Shown: positions 51,744-59,838 of the stretch, one piece after another | Layout of the letters: every line of letters starts with the position of its first letter | Position numbering within the stretch: the stretch's first letter is position 1 | DNA from: Stenotrophomonas maltophilia | GTDB lineage: Bacteria > Pseudomonadota > Gammaproteobacteria > Xanthomonadales > Xanthomonadaceae | Direction: 5' to 3' | Assembly (NCBI RefSeq): GCF_039555535.1 | Contig: NZ_CP154630.1 | Coordinates: 3,361,001 to 3,425,000, forward strand | Length of the DNA: 64,000 nt | Notes under the pieces: model-generated | What the model was told of the DNA's origin: nothing | Databases searched by the model: none | What the model saw: only the letters and a program-made list of their open reading frames with translations | Program-made: the position numbers and the translations under genes

Positions 51744-51761
51744 TATGGAATAATATAACAT
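51744..51761. promoter_or_regulatory. Zur-like AT-rich box between the MerC-like and TonB receptor genes
   Basis: TATGGAATAATATAACAT: the right half TAATATAACAT matches the gammaproteobacterial Zur consensus (AATGTTATAATATAACATT) perfectly, and the left half matches partly. It is the most AT-rich stretch of the area and lies between divergent starts. A zur gene is 6 kb away. Assignment is from pattern and context. Confidence 0.55.
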
Positions 51762-51852
51762 CCATTCCCGACCCGCACGGTTTCCCTCCCCCTGTCCCGC
51801 TGACGGGATTCGTGCGCCCAGCGATTGATATACAGTAACAAAGGACTTCTTC

Positions 51853-54054
51853 ATGCCCACCCACACCCCGCGGCTCAAGCCGCATTCCCTGGCCCTGGCT
51901 CTGGCCACCCTGCTGCCGTCCATTGCCTTTGCAGCCGGCCAGGACACCTCCCATCGTGACCGCCACCTGACTGAACTGTCGTCGGTGCAGGTGACTGCTT
52001 CGCCGCTGCAGGGCGATGCCGAATCGCTGGCGCGCCCGGTTGACGTGCTGGCTGGCGAGCGCCTGGACGAGCAGAAGGCCGGTACCCTCGGCGACACCGT
52101 GGCCAAGCTGCCGGGTGTGCAGAGCACCTTCTTCGGCCCCGGTGTCGGCCGCCCGATCATCCGCGGCCAGGAAGGCCCGCGCGTGGCCGTGCTGTCCAAC
52201 GGCATGGGCAACATGGATGCGTCCACCGTCAGTGCGGACCATGCCACCAGCATCGAGCCGTTCCTGGCCGACCAGATCGAAGTGCTGAAGGGCCCGGCCA
52301 CGCTGCTGTTCGGCAGCGGTGCCATCGGTGGTGCGGTCAACGTGGTCGATGGCCGCATCGCGCGCGAACTGCCCGAGCGTCCGCTGAGCGGCCGCGCCGA
52401 GCTGCGTGGCAATTCGGTGAACAACGAGCGCAGCGGCATGTTCCGCCTCGATGGCGTCACCGGCAATGTCGTGCTTCATGTGGACGGCCTGGTACGCAAT
52501 GGCGACGACTACCGCATTCCCGGCTATGCGGTGATCGACAGCCTGGAAGACCACCACGACGACCACGACCACGCGGGCGAGGAGGGCGAAGAGCCGCGCC
52601 GCGGCCGCCTCGACAACAGCTCCATCCGTACCCGCGCCGGTGGCGTCGGCGCGACCTGGCTGGGCGACGGCGGCTACTTCGGCGTGTCGGCCAGCACCTA
52701 CCGCACCAACTACGGCATTCCCAACGGAGCGCACGTGCACGCCGATGGCGACGATCACGGCCATGACCACGGCCACGACCATGGCGACGAAGAGGAAGGC
52801 GGCGACGAGCATGACGTGCGCATCGACATGGTGCAGAACCGCTTCGAGACCAAGGCTGGCATCTACAACCCGGTCTCCTTCCTGAAGAACATCAACGCAC
52901 GCGTGGCCTACACCGACTACGAGCACGTGGAACTGGAGGCCGGCACGCCCTCCACCCGCTTCACCAACCGTGGCATCGAGGCACGCCTGGAAGCGGTGCA
53001 ACAGCAGATCGGCGGCTGGGATGGCGCGTTCGGCCTGCAGTTCGGCAACAGTGATTTCGGCGCCAAGGGTGAAGAGGCGTTCGTACCGGATACCGGTACG
53101 AAGAACATCGGCCTGTTCGTGCTGCAGGAAAAGCAGTTCGGCCCGTTCAAGCTGGAACTGGGCGGCCGCCACGATCAGGTCAAGCTGGACCCGACCGGTG
53201 ACTACCGCCGTCGCACGTTCGGCGCCACCAACCTGTCTGCCGCTGGCATCTGGAAGCTCAACGATGCCGTTGATCTGCGCATCGGCGTGGACAGCTCCGA
53301 GCGTGCACCGACCAACGAAGAGCTGTATGCCGCCGGCGCGCACATCGCCACCCGCTCGCTGGAAATCGGCGATGCCAACCTGAAGACCGAGCGCGGCCAG
53401 CGCGTGGAACTGGGTATCCACACCCACAGCGAACGCCTGGACTTCTCGGCGTCGGTCTATCAAACGAAGTTCAAGGACTTCATCTACCTGGCCGACACCG
53501 GCGTAACCGAAGGCCTGCCGGTTCGTGCATGGACCCAGCAGGACGCGGTGTTCCGCGGTGCCGAGGCCGAAGCGCTGGTACACCTGTTCGAGGGCGGCGC
53601 CGGTGACTGGGATCTGCGCCTGTTCGGTGACTACGTGAAGGCCAAGCTGGATGGCAGCGGCAGCCGCAACCTGGACATCGCCGTGCCGCATGGCGACCAC
53701 ACCCACAACTACAGCGTGGAACTGGCCAACACCGGCTACCTGCCCCGCATCGCCCCGGCCCGCATCGGTGCCGACCTGCGCTGGTCGAAGGATGGCTGGC
53801 GCGCTTCGGTCGGTGCGGTGCGTTACAGCCGCCAGAAGGACGTCGCGCAGAACGAGGAGCCGAGCAACGGCTACACCCTGGTCGATGCGCACCTGGCCTA
53901 TCGCTGGGACCGCAACGCCAGCAACAGCTACGAGGTCTTCCTGGATGGCAGCAACCTGACCAACCGCGAAGTGCGTCCGCATACGTCGCTGCTGCGTGAC
54001 TACTCGCCGCTGCCGGGCCGTGGTGTCGCATTCGGCATCCGCGCGTTCTTCTGA
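51853..54054 (+). CDS. znuD: TonB-dependent zinc receptor, ZnuD-like
   Basis: A 733-residue outer-membrane receptor: signal peptide to about residue 27 (IAFAAG), TonB box/plug (about 40-180, with VAKLPGVQSTFF, PIIRGQEGPRV, QIEVLKGPATLLFGSGAIGG) and a 22-strand barrel ending in RAFF. Two extracellular His/Asp/Glu-rich loops, near 233-248 (DHHDDHDHAGEE) and 295-322 (DDHGHDHGHDHGDEEEGGDE), mark it as a ZnuD-type zinc receptor. AAGGA lies 8 nt before the start. It shares the Zur-like box with the divergent MerC gene; a UUCG terminator follows. Confidence 0.9.
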   Translation: MPTHTPRLKPHSLALALATLLPSIAFAAGQDTSHRDRHLTELSSVQVTASPLQGDAESLARPVDVLAGERLDEQKAGTLGDTVAKLPGVQSTFFGPGVGRPIIRGQEGPRVAVLSNGMGNMDASTVSADHATSIEPFLADQIEVLKGPATLLFGSGAIGGAVNVVDGRIARELPERPLSGRAELRGNSVNNERSGMFRLDGVTGNVVLHVDGLVRNGDDYRIPGYAVIDSLEDHHDDHDHAGEEGEEPRRGRLDNSSIRTRAGGVGATWLGDGGYFGVSASTYRTNYGIPNGAHVHADGDDHGHDHGHDHGDEEEGGDEHDVRIDMVQNRFETKAGIYNPVSFLKNINARVAYTDYEHVELEAGTPSTRFTNRGIEARLEAVQQQIGGWDGAFGLQFGNSDFGAKGEEAFVPDTGTKNIGLFVLQEKQFGPFKLELGGRHDQVKLDPTGDYRRRTFGATNLSAAGIWKLNDAVDLRIGVDSSERAPTNEELYAAGAHIATRSLEIGDANLKTERGQRVELGIHTHSERLDFSASVYQTKFKDFIYLADTGVTEGLPVRAWTQQDAVFRGAEAEALVHLFEGGAGDWDLRLFGDYVKAKLDGSGSRNLDIAVPHGDHTHNYSVELANTGYLPRIAPARIGADLRWSKDGWRASVGAVRYSRQKDVAQNEEPSNGYTLVDAHLAYRWDRNASNSYEVFLDGSNLTNREVRPHTSLLRDYSPLPGRGVAFGIRAFF

Positions 54055-54064
54055 TCGCGTAGGC

Positions 54065-54103
54065 GGGGTCGGATCCCTTTCCGCAGGAAAGGGCTCTGAC
54101 CCC
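54065..54103. repeat. GGGGTC...GACCCC palindromic repeat, third unit
   Basis: GGGGTCGGATCCCTTTCCGC then AGGAAAGGGCTCTGACCCC, the same unit as in 26630-26720. It lies 10 bp after the znuD stop. Confidence 0.7.
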
Positions 54104-54114
54104 ACGTGATCCTA

Positions 54115-54140
54115 CGGGGGCCTTCGGGCCCCCGTTTTCG
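54115..54140 (+). terminator. Rho-independent terminator after znuD (UUCG loop)
   Basis: CGGGGGCC-TTCG-GGCCCCCG followed by TTTTCGTT. Confidence 0.9.
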
Positions 54141-54225
54141 TTCAGATTCCCACCATCACGTATCCGTCACAAAGATGTGCGTACGACAACAAGCGGACAA
54201 TCCCGTCACTCAATGTCTCGCCAAC

Positions 54226-54241
54226 CGGACACTAATGTCCG
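54226..54241. promoter_or_regulatory. Candidate TetR operator
   Basis: Inverted repeat CGGACA-CTAA-TGTCCG just upstream of the tetR start chosen here. A second partial match lies about 30 bp upstream (GCGGACA ... TGTCTCG). Fits autoregulation of the tetR-emrB-emrA operon. Inference from the dyad and its position. Confidence 0.5.
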
Positions 54242-54252
54242 AAAATATACCC

Positions 54253-54819
54253 ATGACCGCCCAACGTGCCGATGCTGCTGCCCGCCGTGCCCTCATCCTC
54301 GACGCCGCCGATCATGTGTTCGGCCAACACGGTGTCACCGCCCCTCTGGACCTGGTGGTTGAACGTGCCCAGGTAGGCCGCGCCACCCTGTACCGCAACT
54401 TCCCCGACCGCACCGCGCTGATCCAGGCGTTGCTGCAACGCGCGGTCGACCGGATCCGGCGCCAGGTCGAACAGCTCGGCGACCGCGACGATGCCCTGTT
54501 CGAGGTGTTCGAGGGCATGGCCCAGCGCATCATCGATTCACCGGCGCTGGCCGATTACTGGCGCGCCGTCGATTCGGATGTGCCAGCCATGCGCACCGCG
54601 CGCGAAACCGTGCGCGACCTGCTGGAGGTGCCGATCGCCCGCGCCAAGGCAGCCGGCCTGTGCCGGGCCGATCTGGAAAAGACGGATATTTCACTGATCT
54701 CGGGCATGCTGGGGGCGGCCCTGCGCGGCAAAACCCGCGACGAGCGTGCCCAGTTGGCCGGGCGTGCCCTGCAGCTGCTGCGCGGGGGTCTCCAGGGAGC
54801 AGCCAGCGAGGCCCGCTGA
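54253..54819 (+). CDS. TetR-family repressor of the efflux operon
   Basis: A 188-residue TetR regulator. N-terminal HTH: RRALILDAADHVFGQHGVTA and VVERAQVGRATLYRNFPDRT, typical. The C-terminal ligand domain is divergent. ATG 54253 (MTAQRADAAARR) was chosen over ATG 54235 because the upstream dyad CGGACA-TGTCCG overlaps the earlier start. The stop overlaps the MFS gene by 1 nt (TGATG). It probably represses the operon it heads. Confidence 0.88.
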   Translation: MTAQRADAAARRALILDAADHVFGQHGVTAPLDLVVERAQVGRATLYRNFPDRTALIQALLQRAVDRIRRQVEQLGDRDDALFEVFEGMAQRIIDSPALADYWRAVDSDVPAMRTARETVRDLLEVPIARAKAAGLCRADLEKTDISLISGMLGAALRGKTRDERAQLAGRALQLLRGGLQGAASEAR

Positions 54820-56492
54820 TGGTCCAGCCGTATCTGAAGCCGGTTCCGGATTGGGAGGAGCACGAGAAGCCGACCATGCCCGGTTCGGCATCGATGCCCT
54901 GGCATCCGCCGTATCGGCGCGTGGCCTATGCACTGGTGTCGCTGCTGGTGGCGATCACCGGCGGCCTCGGCAATGCGCTGGTGACCGCCAACCTGCCGTT
55001 CCTGCAGGGCCAGCTGGCGCTGACCCCGACCCAGGGCAGCTGGCTGGTGGCGGCCTATGCAATGGTCAACGTCACGGCCAACCTGCTGGCCTTCAAGTTC
55101 CGCCAGCAGTACGGCATCCGCCTGTTCGCAGAGATCGGGCTGGGCCTGTATGCGGCGCTGGCGGTGCTGCACCTGTTCGTCGGCAGCTTCGAGACCACGA
55201 TGCTGACCCGTGCCGCCAGCGGCTTCGCTGGCGCGGCCTGTTCGACCCTGGGCACGCTGTACATGTTGCAGGCGCTGCCGCGGCGGTTCACCGGCAATCT
55301 GCTGGTGGTCGGGGTCGGCCTTTCGCAGCTGGCGGTGCCGATCGCCTGGATCGTTTCGCCAGGCCTGGTCGATACCGGCCAGTGGCACCAGCTGTATTCC
55401 TTCGAAGCCGGCCTGGCGCTGTGTGCATTTGCAGCCGTGGTGGTGCTGAAGCTGCCGCCCGGCATCCAGATCAAGGCCTTCGAACCGCTGGACTTCCTCA
55501 CCTTCGCGCTGCTGGCACCGGCGGTCGCGCTGCTGGTGATCGTGCTGGCGCAGGGCTACACGCGCTGGTGGCTCAACACGCCATGGCTGGGCTGGGCACT
55601 GGTCGCCTCGATCGTGCTGTCCACCACCGCCTTCATCATCGAGCACTACCGGCGCAATCCGCTGCTGCAGATCCGCTGGCTGTCGAAGCTGCCGGTACTG
55701 CACTTCATCGTCGGTGCCTTTCTGATCCGCTTCCTCACCACCGAGCAGTCCTATGGCGTCGTCAACCTGATGCGCACGCTGGGCATGGGGCCTGACCAGA
55801 TGCGCCCGCTGTTCGTGGTGATACTGGCGGGCGTGGTCACTGGCATCGCCGGAGCATCACTTACCTTCGGCCCGAAGCGGCTGATCCCCCAGCTGCTGAT
55901 GGCGATCCTGCTGCTGGGCGCCGCCGCCTTCTTCGACCAGCATCGCACCAGCATGGATCGGCCGCACGACTTCTATGCCAGCCAGTTCCTGGCCTCGGTC
56001 GGCGCCGGCATGTTCATGGGCCCGTTGATCATGCTCGGCATTTCCGCCGCTCTGAAACAGGGCGTGGATCACATGATCACCTTCCTGGTAACGCTGTCGA
56101 TCACGCAGACCCTGGGGGGCCTGGCCGGATCGGCGGTGCTGGGTACCTTCCAGCTGCATCGCGAACAGCTGTACTCCAGCGCGCTGACCAGCCAGCTCGA
56201 CCCGGCCGATCCTGTGGTGGCGCAGCGCCTGCGTATCCAGCAGCAGCTGTACGCTGCCCAGATCACCGATCCGGTGCTGCGCAGCGCGCAGGGCAGCGCG
56301 CAGCTGGCGCAGACGACGCGCCGCGAAGCCAACGTGCGCGGCTTCAATGATGTGTTCACGCTGAGTGGCTGGCTGGCCATCGGCTTCCTGTGCTGGTTGC
56401 TGCTGTTGTCGGTGCGCACCGCCGTGCTCAAGCAATGGCGCAAGCGCCATCCCATCTCCCCTGCTGCGGCCACGCCGGCCGCATCCCGTTGA
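54819..56492 (+). CDS. DHA2-family MFS efflux pump, EmrB-like
   Basis: A 557-residue inner-membrane transporter with about 14 hydrophobic segments: ALVSLLVAITGGLGNALVTA at the start, and the region LPRRFTGNLLVVGVGLSQLA. It is longer than typical EmrB mainly through a loop near residues 440-500 (HREQLYSSALTSQLDPADPV). It is expected to work with the next gene (EmrA-like adaptor) and an outer-membrane channel that is not in the window. Substrate unknown. Confidence 0.9.
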   Translation: MVQPYLKPVPDWEEHEKPTMPGSASMPWHPPYRRVAYALVSLLVAITGGLGNALVTANLPFLQGQLALTPTQGSWLVAAYAMVNVTANLLAFKFRQQYGIRLFAEIGLGLYAALAVLHLFVGSFETTMLTRAASGFAGAACSTLGTLYMLQALPRRFTGNLLVVGVGLSQLAVPIAWIVSPGLVDTGQWHQLYSFEAGLALCAFAAVVVLKLPPGIQIKAFEPLDFLTFALLAPAVALLVIVLAQGYTRWWLNTPWLGWALVASIVLSTTAFIIEHYRRNPLLQIRWLSKLPVLHFIVGAFLIRFLTTEQSYGVVNLMRTLGMGPDQMRPLFVVILAGVVTGIAGASLTFGPKRLIPQLLMAILLLGAAAFFDQHRTSMDRPHDFYASQFLASVGAGMFMGPLIMLGISAALKQGVDHMITFLVTLSITQTLGGLAGSAVLGTFQLHREQLYSSALTSQLDPADPVVAQRLRIQQQLYAAQITDPVLRSAQGSAQLAQTTRREANVRGFNDVFTLSGWLAIGFLCWLLLLSVRTAVLKQWRKRHPISPAAATPAASR

Positions 56493-56502
56493 GTCCGTCC
56501 TC

Positions 56503-57663
56503 ATGCCTCCCGTCCCGCCCCGCCCTGACGATACCGACGCCGACAACGTCACCCCACCGCCACCGACCGATGCGGCGCCAGCGCCCACGCTGGCTGCACC
56601 GGCAGCCGCACCGAAATACCTCAAGCCCAGCGCGCGCAGTGTGGTGGTGATGGTGGTGGTGGCGTTGCTGGGCATCGCGCTGATCCTGCGCGCGTGGCAC
56701 CTGTGGCCGTTCACCAGCACGGTGATGGTGACCGACAATGCGTATGTGCGCGGGCAGATCACGGTGATGGCGCCGCAGGTGAACGGCTATGTGACCGAGG
56801 TGCTGGTGAAGGACTTCCAGCACGTGAAGGAGGGCGCGCCGCTGCTGCGCATCGATGACCGCATCTACGCACAGCGTGTCGCGCAGGCACAGGCAACGCT
56901 GGACAGCGCGCGCGCGGCGCTCGCCAACTCCGACCAGTCGCAGGCCCAGAACCGCGCACAGATCGCCTCCGCGCATGCAACGCTGTCGGCCGGCCAGGCC
57001 GAACTGCAGCGCGCGCGCAACGAGCTGAAGCGCTACGAGGAACTGGCCGCGCAGCAGTTGGTGTCGATCAATGACCGCGACAAGTTCCGCACCACCCAGG
57101 CGTCGGCACAGGCCAGCGTCCAGCAGTCACAGGCGCAGATCCGCATTGCCGAGGAAACCCTGGTATCGACCCAGGTCGCGCGCAAGAGCCTGGAGGCGCA
57201 GGTGGAGAGCGCACAGGCGCAGCTGGAACTGGCGCGCATCGATCTGGCCAATACCGTGATCCACGCGCCGCGCGACGGGCAGATCAGTGAAGCCAGCGTG
57301 CGCGTGGGCCAGTACGTCGCGGCCGGTTCTCAGCTGCTGTTCCTGGTGCCTGACACGCTGTGGGTGGTGGCCAACTACAAGGAAGGCCAGACCTGGGGAA
57401 TGGCCATCGGCCAGCCGGCCACGTTCTCTGTGGACGCGTTCCAGGGCCAGGTGCTGCGTGGCCGCGTGCAGGAGATCGCCCCGGCCACCGGGTCGGAATT
57501 CAGCGTGCTGCGCCCGGACAATGCCAGCGGCAACTTCACCAAGGTGGTGCAGCGGCTGCCGGTACGGATTTCGATCAATGAAGGCCAGAAGCTGGCCGCA
57601 GAGTTGCGGCCTGGCATGTCGGTGATCGTGCGGGTGGATACCGCAAGCAAGCCGATGGACTAG
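56503..57663 (+). CDS. HlyD/EmrA-family periplasmic adaptor
   Basis: A 386-residue membrane fusion protein: a Pro-rich cytoplasmic leader (1-45), one membrane helix (SVVVMVVVALLGIALILRAW), the biotinyl-lipoyl half motif TDNAYVRGQITVMAPQVNGY, a long coiled-coil hairpin (about 130-245; AQATLDSARAALANSDQSQA, LEAQVESAQAQLELARIDL) and the closing lipoyl/beta-barrel part with IHAPRDGQISEASVRVGQYV. It starts 10 nt after the MFS stop. Completes the tetR-emrB-emrA-like operon. Confidence 0.92.
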   Translation: MPPVPPRPDDTDADNVTPPPPTDAAPAPTLAAPAAAPKYLKPSARSVVVMVVVALLGIALILRAWHLWPFTSTVMVTDNAYVRGQITVMAPQVNGYVTEVLVKDFQHVKEGAPLLRIDDRIYAQRVAQAQATLDSARAALANSDQSQAQNRAQIASAHATLSAGQAELQRARNELKRYEELAAQQLVSINDRDKFRTTQASAQASVQQSQAQIRIAEETLVSTQVARKSLEAQVESAQAQLELARIDLANTVIHAPRDGQISEASVRVGQYVAAGSQLLFLVPDTLWVVANYKEGQTWGMAIGQPATFSVDAFQGQVLRGRVQEIAPATGSEFSVLRPDNASGNFTKVVQRLPVRISINEGQKLAAELRPGMSVIVRVDTASKPMD

Positions 57664-57703
57664 GACGCGACCCTGCAGGACTCGGCTTGGTAGAGACGGC
57701 TTG

Positions 57704-57725
57704 GTAGAGTCGACTGTCAGTCGAC
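57704..57725 (+). repeat. SMAG palindrome (GTCGACT type), left copy
   Basis: GTAG-AGTCGACTG-TCAGTCGACT. Forms a near-perfect inverted pair with 57767-57789 (22 of 23 nt). Confidence 0.7.
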
Positions 57726-57766
57726 TATCGCGCAGCGCGGGGTACTCGTGGGCTTCACGGAAGAGC

Positions 57767-57789
57767 AGTCGACTAACAGTCGACTCTAC
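57767..57789 (-). repeat. SMAG palindrome (GTCGACT type), right copy
   Basis: AGTCGACT-AACAGTCGACT followed by CTAC. Together with 57704-57725 it fills the emrA-zur gap. Another CTACC-ended remnant lies to its right. Confidence 0.7.
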
Positions 57790-57816
57790 CGCCGACCGAC
57801 TCTACCGCCGACACGA

Positions 57817-58308
57817 TCAGCCCGCGCAGCGCGCGCAGAGCCCGTGCACTTCCAGGGTCTGTGCCTGCGGCTGGAAGCCCAGCTCCTTGGCACGCTTTTC
57901 CAGCTGGGTGACGATCTCGCGGTCTTCCAGTTCCACTGCGCTGTGGCAGCTGTTGCAGATCAGGAACGGCACCGAATGCGCGGCGCTGCTGGGGTGATGG
58001 CAGGCCACGAATGCATTCACCGACTCCAGCTTGTGCACGAAGCCATTGGCCATCAGGAAGTCCAGCGCGCGGTACACGGTGGGCGGGGCATCAGCGCCCA
58101 CGCCCTTGCCGTTGCGCACCCATTCCAGCAGCTCGTAGGCTTTGACCGGCTTGCCGGCCTCGGCGATCAGCTTCAGCACGTTGGCGCGGATCGGGGTCAG
58201 GCGCAGCCCGCGTTCGCGCGAGACGCGCTCGACCACCGCCACGAAATCCGATGCGTCATGGACGTGGTGGTGCGGGGCGGTACAGGCAGTGGCGGTCTTG
58301 GCGGGCAT
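57817..58308 (-). CDS. zur: Zur, zinc uptake regulator (Fur family)
   Basis: A 163-residue Fur-family repressor. The HTH part is LTPIRANVLKLIAEAGKPVK and the YELLEWVRNGK stretch, then PPTVYRALDFLMANGFVHKL. C-terminal metal sites: CNSCHS and HGLCARC (structural Cys4-type zinc) and HHPSSAAHSVP (regulatory His). The His-rich N-terminus (TAPHHHVHDASD) is an additional metal-binding candidate. The features match Zur rather than Fur. It would control the znuD/MerC promoter 6 kb away. GGAGA lies 7 nt before ATG 58308. Confidence 0.9.
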   Translation of the reverse strand: MPAKTATACTAPHHHVHDASDFVAVVERVSRERGLRLTPIRANVLKLIAEAGKPVKAYELLEWVRNGKGVGADAPPTVYRALDFLMANGFVHKLESVNAFVACHHPSSAAHSVPFLICNSCHSAVELEDREIVTQLEKRAKELGFQPQAQTLEVHGLCARCAG

Positions 58309-58342
58309 GCGTGTTCTCCGGTTCGGGCCTGGCAAGGATGCC

Positions 58343-59746
58343 TCAGGCCGTTGCTACCTTGGTGATGGCCACATCAATGCGTTTCAAGGCCTGCTCGCGG
58401 CCGGCCAGGTACACGGTATGGGAAATGTCAGGGCTGACCTGGGTGCCGGTGATGGCCACGCGCAGCGGCTGGGCAACCTTGCCCATTCCGATCTCCAGCG
58501 CCGCGGCGGCATCATGCAGGGCCACGCCCACCGACTCGGCGGTCCATTCCGGCAGGGCTGCCAGCAGCTCGCGGGCCTTGCCCAGCGCCACCTCGGCGCC
58601 GGCCTTGAAGTGCTTGGCCACGGCGGTTTCGTCGTACTCGGTCAGCGGCTGGTACCAGACCACGGCCTTTTCGGCCATTTCCTTCAGGGTCTGCACGCGT
58701 TCACGCAGGGCGATCACCACGTCCTCCGGGGCCGGGCCGGCGGCCACGTCCAGGCCCAGCTTCCGCAGCTGGTACACCAGGTGCGGCACGATGGCGGCCA
58801 CGTCCTCGGTCTTCAGGAAGTGCTGGTTGACCCAGCCCAGCTTGGCCATGTCCAGGCGCGAGGCCTTGGAATTGCAGTCCTTCACGTCGAACAGGTCGAT
58901 CAGTTCCTGGCGGCTGAACAGCTCCTGGTCACCATGCGACCAGCCCAGGCGGGCCAGGTAGCTCAGCAGCGCATCGGGCAGGTAGCCGGCGTCCTTGTAC
59001 TGCATCACGTCGGCCGCGCCGGTGCGCTTGGACAGCTTGGCGCCCTGCTCGTCCAGGATCATCGGCATGTGGCCGAACCTCGGCACCGGCGCACCGATGC
59101 CTTCGTACAGGTTGATCTGGCGCGGGGTGTTGTTGATGTGGTCGTCGCCGCGGATGACCTCGGTGATGCCCATGTCCCAGTCGTCCACCACCACTGCGAA
59201 GTTGTAGGTGGGGTAGCCGTCCGGGCGGAAGATGACCATGTCATCCAGCTCGCTGTTGGCGATCTCGATGCGGCCTTTGATCAGGTCGTCGAACACCACC
59301 GTACCTTCCAGCGGGTTCTTGAAGCGGATGACGCGATTCGGGTCGTCCTTGCGCGGCAGGCCCAGGTCACGCGCGGCGCCGTTGTAGCGCGGCTTTTCCT
59401 GCTTGGCCATGGCGGCCTCGCGCATCGCGTCCAGCTCTTCGCGGGTCTCGTAGGCGTAGTACGCCTTGCCGTCGGCCACCAGCTGCTCGGCCACTTCCAG
59501 ATAGCGGGCGACGCGGTCGGTCTGGTAGATCGGGCCCTCGTCGTAGTCCAGGCCCAGCCACTCCATCGCCTCCAGGATCGCGTCGATCGCGCCCTGGGTG
59601 CTGCGTTCACGGTCGGTATCCTCGATGCGCAGCACGAACTCGCCGCCACGGTGGCGGGCCTCCAGCCAGCAGTACAGCGCAGTGCGGGCACCACCGATGT
59701 GCAGGTAGCCGGTGGGACTGGGGGCGAAGCGGGTGCGGCAGGTCAT
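58343..59746 (-). CDS. gltX: Glutamyl-tRNA synthetase
   Basis: A 467-residue class I aminoacyl-tRNA synthetase that charges tRNA-Glu. Signatures: [19 protein letters not shown] (HIGH-type) near residue 6 and KLSKRTG (KMSKS-type) near 240. The C-terminal anticodon-binding part follows. Length is normal. It is upstream of zur by 34 bp and co-oriented, so zur may be read from the same transcript. Confidence 0.97.
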   Translation of the reverse strand: MTCRTRFAPSPTGYLHIGGARTALYCWLEARHRGGEFVLRIEDTDRERSTQGAIDAILEAMEWLGLDYDEGPIYQTDRVARYLEVAEQLVADGKAYYAYETREELDAMREAAMAKQEKPRYNGAARDLGLPRKDDPNRVIRFKNPLEGTVVFDDLIKGRIEIANSELDDMVIFRPDGYPTYNFAVVVDDWDMGITEVIRGDDHINNTPRQINLYEGIGAPVPRFGHMPMILDEQGAKLSKRTGAADVMQYKDAGYLPDALLSYLARLGWSHGDQELFSRQELIDLFDVKDCNSKASRLDMAKLGWVNQHFLKTEDVAAIVPHLVYQLRKLGLDVAAGPAPEDVVIALRERVQTLKEMAEKAVVWYQPLTEYDETAVAKHFKAGAEVALGKARELLAALPEWTAESVGVALHDAAAALEIGMGKVAQPLRVAITGTQVSPDISHTVYLAGREQALKRIDVAITKVATA

Positions 59747-59801
59747 GGACGGCTCGAGGAACGGGAATCCCCTGATTTTACCACCAGCCCCGGAAAGGCA
59801 A

Positions 59802-59834
59802 GGAGGGGCGGATGCATCGCCCCCTCCCCTCCGG
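59802..59834 (-). terminator. Possible terminator after the M28 peptidase
   Basis: A G+C stem GGAGGGG / CCCCTCC with a short loop in the 92-bp gap before gltX. The T-tract on the minus strand is poor (TTGCCTTT), so strength is doubtful. Confidence 0.4.
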
Positions 59835-59838
59835 TTTT

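Noticed and set aside
51718..51765. ATG 51765 as start of the MerC-like gene
   Set aside because: It would place the AT-rich Zur-like box and promoter inside the coding sequence; MSLSSRLRHLL at 51717 fits the family.
51304..54105. A 933-codon minus-strand frame covering the MerC-like gene and the antisense of znuD
   Set aside because: Only the last 137 codons are a membrane protein with family features. The rest mirrors the receptor gene.
57704..57789. SMAG pair after emrA as an insertion sequence
   Set aside because: No transposase or target duplication; it fits a paired small palindrome.
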